Below the pieces are notes generated by a model. That model worked only from the letters and a program-made list of their open reading frames with translations, ran no database searches and was not told the DNA's origin. Positions 6,133 to 10,555 of a stretch of 10,555 bases of DNA are shown here, in pieces. How positions within the stretch are numbered: the first letter of the stretch is position 1; the number at the start of each line of letters is the position of its first letter. Source of the stretch: Gammaproteobacteria bacterium (GTDB lineage Bacteria; Pseudomonadota; Gammaproteobacteria; Coxiellales; Coxiellaceae); the NCBI GenBank assembly GCA_021774015.1, contig JAJFJO010000142.1, positions 1 to 10,555 of the forward strand, in the 5' to 3' direction. Position numbers and translations under genes: made by a program.

Positions 6133-6573
6133 ATGCCCATATGGAAAACACCAATATCGCTAGATGTGATAGAAGAGCGTAACAAAAATACAATGGGTGA
6201 TTTTTTAGGAATCGAATTTACTGAGATTGGCGACGATTTCTTAGTCGCAACCATGCCGGTTGATGAGCGCACAAAGCAGCCGATTGGGATAATGCACGGT
6301 GGTGCTTCTTGTGTGTTAGCAGAAACTGTTGGTAGTGTTGCTGCTAATTTTTGTGTGGATATTAATACGCATTACTGTGTGGGTTTGGATATCAATACCA
6401 ATCATATCCGTATCGCGCGCTCTGGTAAGGTGACCGCTAAAGCCACGCCGTTTCATGTTGGGCAAACGACGCAAGTGTGGAGCATTGAAATTCGGGATGG
6501 TAAGAATAAACTGGTTTCAGTGAATAGGCTCACGATGGCGGTTTTGCGACGTAAGTCTGAGCGTAGAGGTTAG
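6133..6573 (+). CDS. Hotdog-fold acyl-CoA thioesterase of the PaaI/YdiI type
   Basis: The 146-residue protein aligns well with E. coli YdiI/MenI and EntH (about 136 residues): the start MPIWKTPISLD, then NTMGDFLGIEFTEIGDD, then the signature PIGIMHGGASCVLAETVGS. His55 with Gly56-Gly57 and the catalytic Glu64 (LAET) are in the expected places. Such cytoplasmic enzymes hydrolyse aromatic or fatty acyl-CoA thioesters. In the menaquinone pathway MenI acts on 1,4-dihydroxy-2-naphthoyl-CoA. No menaquinone gene is present here, so the substrate cannot be fixed and a general house-cleaning role is equally likely. The ATG has AAGGA (6120-6124) 8 bp upstream. It is a single gene between a divergent GGQ gene and a convergent ATPase gene. 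Confidence 0.88.
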   Translation: MPIWKTPISLDVIEERNKNTMGDFLGIEFTEIGDDFLVATMPVDERTKQPIGIMHGGASCVLAETVGSVAANFCVDINTHYCVGLDINTNHIRIARSGKVTAKATPFHVGQTTQVWSIEIRDGKNKLVSVNRLTMAVLRRKSERRG

Positions 6574-6633
6574 CTCGAGAAAGATGCGTTGCCGAATTTT
6601 TATGCGGATGTTTGTTTTTTCTGAGTCGTATGC

Positions 6634-7956
6634 TTATAAATTTGTTACTAAGCGCTTTAGCTGATTTATCATGTAAAACGGAATCGATAGTATGTTGCCG
6701 TGTAGGTTCAAAGTCTTTGCTGAGATACGGATACCTAATGGTAATTTTCGTTCTTGCATCAACAAATGAAGAGACTTAAGCGAACCTGTTTTGCCTGACT
6801 TCACTTCGATGGGGAGTATTTGAGAATTGATATTGATTAAGTAATCCACTTCAGCATGGCTGCTCTTTTTGTCACGTGCCCAGAAAAATAATTCAGGTTC
6901 TTCGTATGGGTCTTGGTAGGCGAGGAGTTCTTGCCCGACAAATTGTTCAGCAATGGCGCCTTGATTGAGCAGTAATAGATTTTCAGTAAATAATAAATCA
7001 ATGTCCAGTTTAGTAGCACGCTTTAATAAACCAACGTCTAAAAATAGTAATTTAAATTTTTTATCATTAATGTGTATGTTAAGCGGCAAGCCGGCAGCAG
7101 AGGTCGTATAAATAGGGCTGATAACACCCGCTTTATTAAGTAGGGAGATCGCTTTTTTGATATAGCGTGAATCCATGTCTGCTGAAATATGAGAGTATTT
7201 AACCTGTTGGCCAACAAGCCCAGGTGTTTGATTGTAAACTTGCTGTAAGTATTTATGCTGAGCACTTGAGGCATATTTGGTGAAGTCGTCACTATAGGTT
7301 TTTAATAGTAATGTTTGAAATTCTTGTGAGTCTCTTAAGGGTTGTGATTTGACATGGTTTGAAACCACCATCGGCATGCCACCAATAATCATGTACTCGC
7401 GGATGAGTTGCAGAGCTTTTGTATGTATGGCTTCAGGGATGCCGGTGTCAATGCTGACTGTATTGAGATACTCCAACAAATTATTGTTTTCAGTAACATT
7501 TAAATACTCTTGAAAAGAAAGAGGTTTGAGGTAGATATATTGGACGCGACCAACGGGCATGCGCATGTCTTTTCTTTCTAAAGCAAATTCTAGTAATGAA
7601 CCTGCACCAATAACATGAAGCTTTGGGGTTTGTTCGCGAAAATAGCGAAGAGCAACAATAGCATTCGGGCAGGCTTGAATTTCATCGAGGAATAATAGTG
7701 TTTCCCCGGAGATGATTTTTTGTTGGCTGATGACTTCGATTTTAGTGAGAATTTCAGCAGGTTTTAGTGTTTCAAAGCAGGCAAGATACTCTGGTGATAG
7801 CTCGAAGTTGATGCTAACGGTGTTGGTGAAGTTATTTTTACCAAACTGTTCAACCAAATAGGTTTTGCCAACCTGTCTTGCGCCACGCAAAAGTAGAGGC
7901 AAATGCTCAGATTTTTTTTGCCATTTTATTAGCTCTGTAGTGAGTTCTCGTTGCAT
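6634..7956 (-). CDS. AAA-type ATPase with DUF4143 C-terminal region
   Basis: A 440-residue protein of the widespread 'ATP-binding protein, AAA_14 plus DUF4143' family, whose cellular role is not established. The Walker A loop is GARQVGKT (25-32), Walker B is LLFLDEIQ (87-94) and a sensor-like VIGAGS is at 115-120, so ATP hydrolysis should be intact. The middle part looks like a winged-helix region (VKYSHISADMDSRYIKKAISLLNKAGVI, ~252-279). The C-terminal part has an acidic-lysine pattern, HAEVDYLI (367-374) and LPIEVKSGK (381-389), resembling a PD-(D/E)XK nuclease core with Asp371, Glu384 and Lys386. The ATG at 7956 has AGAAGG upstream. Proteins of this type are scattered and often transferred horizontally. 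The four 33-bp repeats upstream are an unusual control region. Full length, no frameshift. Confidence 0.88.
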   Translation of the reverse strand: MQRELTTELIKWQKKSEHLPLLLRGARQVGKTYLVEQFGKNNFTNTVSINFELSPEYLACFETLKPAEILTKIEVISQQKIISGETLLFLDEIQACPNAIVALRYFREQTPKLHVIGAGSLLEFALERKDMRMPVGRVQYIYLKPLSFQEYLNVTENNNLLEYLNTVSIDTGIPEAIHTKALQLIREYMIIGGMPMVVSNHVKSQPLRDSQEFQTLLLKTYSDDFTKYASSAQHKYLQQVYNQTPGLVGQQVKYSHISADMDSRYIKKAISLLNKAGVISPIYTTSAAGLPLNIHINDKKFKLLFLDVGLLKRATKLDIDLLFTENLLLLNQGAIAEQFVGQELLAYQDPYEEPELFFWARDKKSSHAEVDYLININSQILPIEVKSGKTGSLKSLHLLMQERKLPLGIRISAKTLNLHGNILSIPFYMINQLKRLVTNL

Positions 7957-8013
7957 GCTGATACCTTCTAAACTTTTGATTATTTTGATTAATTTTCATA
8001 TTCCCATGTGTCT

Positions 8014-8145
8014 TGTCAAAAACACAGGGTTTTTTTGAGCACTAAGTGTCAAAAAGACAAGGTTATTTTAATCATTTTATGTTAAAAAGACAAGGTTGTT
8101 TTTAGCATTGAATGTCAAAAAGACAGGGTTGTTTTGTGCAAAGTG
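8014..8145. repeat. Four tandem 33-bp repeats upstream of the ATPase gene
   Basis: Units begin at 8014, 8047, 8080 and 8113, an exact 33-bp period with no indels. The conserved part is the first ~23 bp: TGTCAAAAAGACARGGTT followed by a T-rich run. The remaining ~10 bp diverge. The core is an inverted repeat, TGTC-AAAAA-GACA. Unit 1 (CACA for GACA) and unit 3 (TGTT for TGTC) are imperfect. On the ATPase gene's strand each intact unit shows TTGACA, a perfect -35 hexamer. The copy nearest the gene (8013-8018) has only poor -10 candidates downstream. The 33-bp spacing is about three DNA turns, so the sites would face the same side. Confidence 0.85.
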
Positions 8146-8295
8146 GTGGTGCCGGCCTAGTGTGGTTTAACGAAAAACCTATTATTTTCAATTGGTTATT
8201 ATTCTAATCTATGGCGATTTGAAGAGGTAACTCTTTGAGAGAAAAAAATTAATTATTCAGTTATCCTTGGTTAGCACGCATATGCAAAAATAGGC

Positions 8296-8301
8296 TACAA
8301 T
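8296..8301 (+). promoter_or_regulatory. Candidate glyA operon -10
   Basis: TACAAT is a good -10 hexamer 41 bp upstream of the glyA ATG. The best -35 at allowed distance is poor (TTAGCA, 19 bp away), so the promoter is only moderately supported. Confidence 0.4.
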
Positions 8302-8330
8302 ACCCCCCAATTCTTATAACGAATTTATAG

Positions 8331-8337
8331 AGGAGGT
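8331..8337 (+). promoter_or_regulatory. Strong ribosome-binding site of glyA
   Basis: AGGAGGT is a full Shine-Dalgarno match 5 bp before the ATG at 8343, and it fixes the glyA start. Confidence 0.85.
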
Positions 8338-8342
8338 GGGCT

Positions 8343-9614
8343 ATGTTCAAACGTGATGTATGTGTTGAATCATTTGATGCTGAGTTATGGCAGGCAGTGC
8401 AGGAGGAAGTGCAGCGCCAAGAAGACCATATCGAACTGATTGCGTCCGAAAACTACGCCAGCCCTCGGGTAATGGAAATGCAAGGGTCGGTGTTGACTAA
8501 TAAGTATGCCGAAGGTTATTCGCATAAGCGTTATTACGGTGGCTGTGAGTATGTTGATAAAGCGGAAGACTTGGCGTGCGAGCGCTTGAAGCAATTGTAC
8601 GGTGCTCATTATGTTAATGTGCAGCCACACTCAGGTTCTCAGGCGAATGCGGCGGTGTATTTTGCATTGCTTAATCCTGGCGATACGATTTTAGCGATGG
8701 ATCTTTCTAGTGGCGGCCATCTGACTCATGGCTCGAAAGTGAATTTTTCTGGTAAGCTCTATAATGCGGTGCCGTATGGTGTGGATGAGGCAACGGGCGA
8801 AGTTGATTACGATGAGGTGCAGCGTTTAGCCAATGAGCATCAACCTAAAATGGTGGTGGCTGGGTTCTCGGCGTATTCACGTATTTTAGATTGGCAGCGT
8901 TTTCGTGAGATTGCAGATAGCGTTGGTGCTTATCTGTTTGTCGATATGGCGCATGTTTCTGGTTTAGTTGCGGCAGGTCTTTATCCATCACCCGTTGATA
9001 TTGCGGATGTGGTTACTTCAACGACGCATAAAACCTTGCGCGGTCCGCGTGGTGGTATTATTTTGGCGAAAGAAAACCCTGATCTGGCAAAAAAATTCAA
9101 TTCCGCTATTTTTCCAGGCTCACAGGGTGGCCCGTTAATGCATATTATCGCTGCAAAGGCAGTTGCGTTTAAGGAGGCATTAGATCCGAGTTTTAAAGCC
9201 TATCAACAAAAGGTGATTGATAATGCGCGTGCCATGGCAGATGTGATTATGCAACGCGGTTATAAAATTGTGTCTGGTGGTACAGATAATCATATGTTAT
9301 TAATCGATTTAATTGATAAGGATATTACCGGTAAAGATGCAGAGGCTGCCTTGGGAAGGGCCAATGTCACAGCCAATAAAAACACAGTTCCTGGCGAGCC
9401 ACGTTCTCCTTTTGTAACCAGTGGGCTAAGGATTGGTACACCTGCATCAACAACACGTGGTTTTGGTGAGCAAGAGATGCGCCAAGTAGCTGGCTGGATT
9501 TGTGATATACTGGATGACTTGAATAATGAGCAGGTGATTGCTGACATTAAAGCGAAGGCATTAGCGCTTTGTCATCAACACCCAGTGTATGAACGTAATT
9601 GTGTGGAAGCTTAA
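8343..9614 (+). CDS. glyA: Serine hydroxymethyltransferase
   Basis: GlyA is a PLP enzyme of the cytoplasm that converts serine and tetrahydrofolate to glycine and 5,10-methylenetetrahydrofolate, the main source of one-carbon units. The 423-residue protein (E. coli: 417) is complete. It shows the N-terminal [10 protein letters not shown] (31-40), [15 protein letters not shown] (53-67), the PLP-contacting PHSGSQAN (95-102), DMAHVSG with Asp201 and His204, and the Schiff-base lysine Lys230 in [12 protein letters not shown] (E. coli Lys229). The C-terminal [16 protein letters not shown] is also canonical. It starts the glyA-nrdR-nusB operon, 3 bp before nrdR. Its product supplies thymidylate and purine synthesis, which fits sharing a transcript with the ribonucleotide reductase regulator. 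GC content and codon choice look somewhat higher in GC than the hip genes. Confidence 0.97.
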   Translation: MFKRDVCVESFDAELWQAVQEEVQRQEDHIELIASENYASPRVMEMQGSVLTNKYAEGYSHKRYYGGCEYVDKAEDLACERLKQLYGAHYVNVQPHSGSQANAAVYFALLNPGDTILAMDLSSGGHLTHGSKVNFSGKLYNAVPYGVDEATGEVDYDEVQRLANEHQPKMVVAGFSAYSRILDWQRFREIADSVGAYLFVDMAHVSGLVAAGLYPSPVDIADVVTSTTHKTLRGPRGGIILAKENPDLAKKFNSAIFPGSQGGPLMHIIAAKAVAFKEALDPSFKAYQQKVIDNARAMADVIMQRGYKIVSGGTDNHMLLIDLIDKDITGKDAEAALGRANVTANKNTVPGEPRSPFVTSGLRIGTPASTTRGFGEQEMRQVAGWICDILDDLNNEQVIADIKAKALALCHQHPVYERNCVEA

Positions 9615-9617
9615 ACT

Positions 9618-10076
9618 ATGTTTTGTCCTTTCTGTCATATTGAAGATACTAAAGTCATTGATTCGCGTATGAGTGATGATGGTGCGCGAGTGCGTCGTCG
9701 TCGTGAGTGCGTGCAATGTAATGAGCGCTTTACAACCTATGAGGTGGCTGAATTACGTATGCCTCATATTGTTAAACGTGATGGTACACGCGTAGCATTT
9801 GAAGAAAGAAAATTGCGTAGTAGTTTTATGAAAGCGTTGGAAAAACGCCCCGTTACTATGCAACAGTTGGACCATGCAATTCAGAGTATACAGCATGAAC
9901 TGCGTGTTACGGGTGAGCGCGAGGTGTCTTCAGAATTTTTAGGTGAATTGGTGATGAGCCAGTTACGACAATTGGATAAAGTTGCTTATGTGCGCTTTGC
10001 CTCTGTGTATCGCAGCTTTGAAGATGTCGATGCTTTCCATGATGAAATAAAACGGTTAAAAGAACATGTCGAATAA
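9618..10076 (+). CDS. nrdR: Ribonucleotide reductase transcriptional repressor NrdR
   Basis: NrdR senses ATP/dATP and represses ribonucleotide reductase genes at NrdR boxes. The 152-residue protein (typical ~150) begins with a zinc ribbon: Cys3, Cys6, Cys31 and Cys34 (MFCPFCH...CVQC), with the conserved VIDSR and RVRRRREC segments between. An ATP-cone domain follows from about residue 47 ([31 protein letters not shown]), and the protein ends with [17 protein letters not shown]. The start is 3 bp after the glyA stop, with GGAAG in the end of glyA as ribosome site. It overlaps nusB by 11 bp. No NrdR box pair is apparent in this window. Confidence 0.97.
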   Translation: MFCPFCHIEDTKVIDSRMSDDGARVRRRRECVQCNERFTTYEVAELRMPHIVKRDGTRVAFEERKLRSSFMKALEKRPVTMQQLDHAIQSIQHELRVTGEREVSSEFLGELVMSQLRQLDKVAYVRFASVYRSFEDVDAFHDEIKRLKEHVE

Positions 10077-10530
10077 TTTTTCAGAAGAAGTACCAAAGAA
10101 ACAATATTTTTCAGCGCGTCGTCGCTCACGGATGTTTGCTATGCAGGCTATTTTTCAGTGGCAACATACAGAAGAACCTGTAGAAGAACTAATAGTGCAT
10201 TTTATGGAAGCACATCAGGTTCATACGGGTGATGTAGCCTTCTTTAAAGAGCTGGTTGAAGGCGTACTCAAGGACTTAGCTGATATTGATGCAGCTATGC
10301 AACCACATTTGGATCGCGATCAAGAAGAGCTGAGCCCTGTAGAGTTAGCTGTTCTGCGTGTGTCTGTGTATGAATTGATGTTTCGCATTGATGTGCCATA
10401 CCGAGTTGTGATTAATGAAGCGCTAGAAATTACTAAGCGCTATGGTTCACAGGATGGCTTTAAGTTTGTAAATGGTGTGCTTGATGCGTTAGCACCCAAG
10501 CTTCGCGAGGTTGAGGTTAATCAAAAATAG
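10066..10530 (+). CDS. nusB: Transcription antitermination factor NusB
   Basis: NusB binds boxA RNA with NusE (ribosomal protein S10) and keeps RNA polymerase processive through ribosomal RNA operons. The 154-residue helical protein is slightly longer than E. coli NusB (139) because of a polar N-terminal extension of about 15 residues before [17 protein letters not shown]. The C-terminal half has the family motifs [39 protein letters not shown] and [10 protein letters not shown]. The ATG lies inside the end of nrdR, so translation is probably coupled. Upstream sequence offers only AAAAGAA as ribosome site. It ends 25 bp from the window edge. Confidence 0.95.
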   Translation: MSNNFSEEVPKKQYFSARRRSRMFAMQAIFQWQHTEEPVEELIVHFMEAHQVHTGDVAFFKELVEGVLKDLADIDAAMQPHLDRDQEELSPVELAVLRVSVYELMFRIDVPYRVVINEALEITKRYGSQDGFKFVNGVLDALAPKLREVEVNQK

Positions 10531-10555
10531 GAGCAAGGATAGCTCAACTTGAAAA

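Larger units (their letters stand above)
7957..8342. other. Gene-free divergent region between the ATPase gene and glyA
   Basis: The ATPase-proximal half holds four 33-bp tandem repeats (8014-8145). The glyA-proximal half holds the glyA -10 and ribosome site. Between them (8146-8280) I see only two short hairpins with 5-bp stems: GGTTT/AAACC near 8163-8180 and AAGAG/CTCTT near 8222-8236. Neither is followed by a T run. No coding frame is credible. Confidence 0.7.

Noticed and set aside
6574..6633. Terminator between the thioesterase and ATPase genes
   Set aside because: T runs are present but no stable hairpin precedes them.
6837..7292. 60- and 84-codon leftward frames within the ATPase gene
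   Set aside because: They are alternate-frame shadows of a complete, domain-supported gene.
8014..8145. CRISPR array
   Set aside because: Repeats are directly abutting with a 33-bp period, there are no unique ~30-bp spacers, and no cas genes are nearby.
10535..10555. Start of a further gene after nusB (AAGGA then TTG at 10549), possibly thiL by usual gene order
   Set aside because: Only two codons would be visible, the start codon is weak, and the sequence cannot support an identity.

Overview
The window is chromosomal DNA from an AT-rich gammaproteobacterium. OxyR, the housekeeping cluster glyA-nrdR-nusB and a HipT kinase that resembles, from memory, the Legionella pneumophila protein suggest Legionellales or a close relative. 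This placement is an inference from gene content and protein flavour, not a computed phylogeny. No tRNA, rRNA, CRISPR array, insertion sequence or prophage gene was found.

Left part (1-3682). The leftward reading frame that starts at 1341 stays open to the window edge. It encodes at least 447 residues of a protein I do not recognise. It is divergent from oxyR (1449-2330), and the 107-bp gap carries a 19-bp inverted repeat overlapping promoter elements for both directions. The predicted oxyR promoter puts the transcription start at the oxyR ATG, so the oxyR mRNA may be leaderless. A major facilitator transporter (2411-3682) follows oxyR.

Middle part (3685-5523). Convergent with the transporter is a three-gene leftward operon, hipB-hipS-hipT: a DNA-binding antitoxin, a free HipA N-terminal domain, and a HipA-type kinase core. 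This is the tripartite HipBST form of the HipBA toxin-antitoxin system. Its promoter is clear (TTGAAA, 16 bp, TATAAT). Three copies of a 14-bp palindromic site (ACYGYTAYRGCRGT) lie upstream at an exact 71-bp period, the nearest just downstream of the -10, which fits autorepression by HipB. Further out is a second, unrelated array of ATTAGAC/GTCTAAT elements with a 29-bp period.

Middle-right part (5524-8342). A GGQ release-factor-like protein (leftward) is divergent from a hotdog thioesterase (rightward). Convergent with the thioesterase is a leftward AAA-type ATPase with a DUF4143 C-terminal region. Upstream of the ATPase gene lie four tandem 33-bp repeats, each with a TGTC-A5-GACA-like core.

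Right part (8343-10555). glyA, nrdR and nusB form a compact rightward operon with a 3-bp gap and an 11-bp overlap. It links one-carbon metabolism, ribonucleotide reductase control and transcription antitermination. The riboflavin genes that separate nrdR from nusB in E. coli are absent here.
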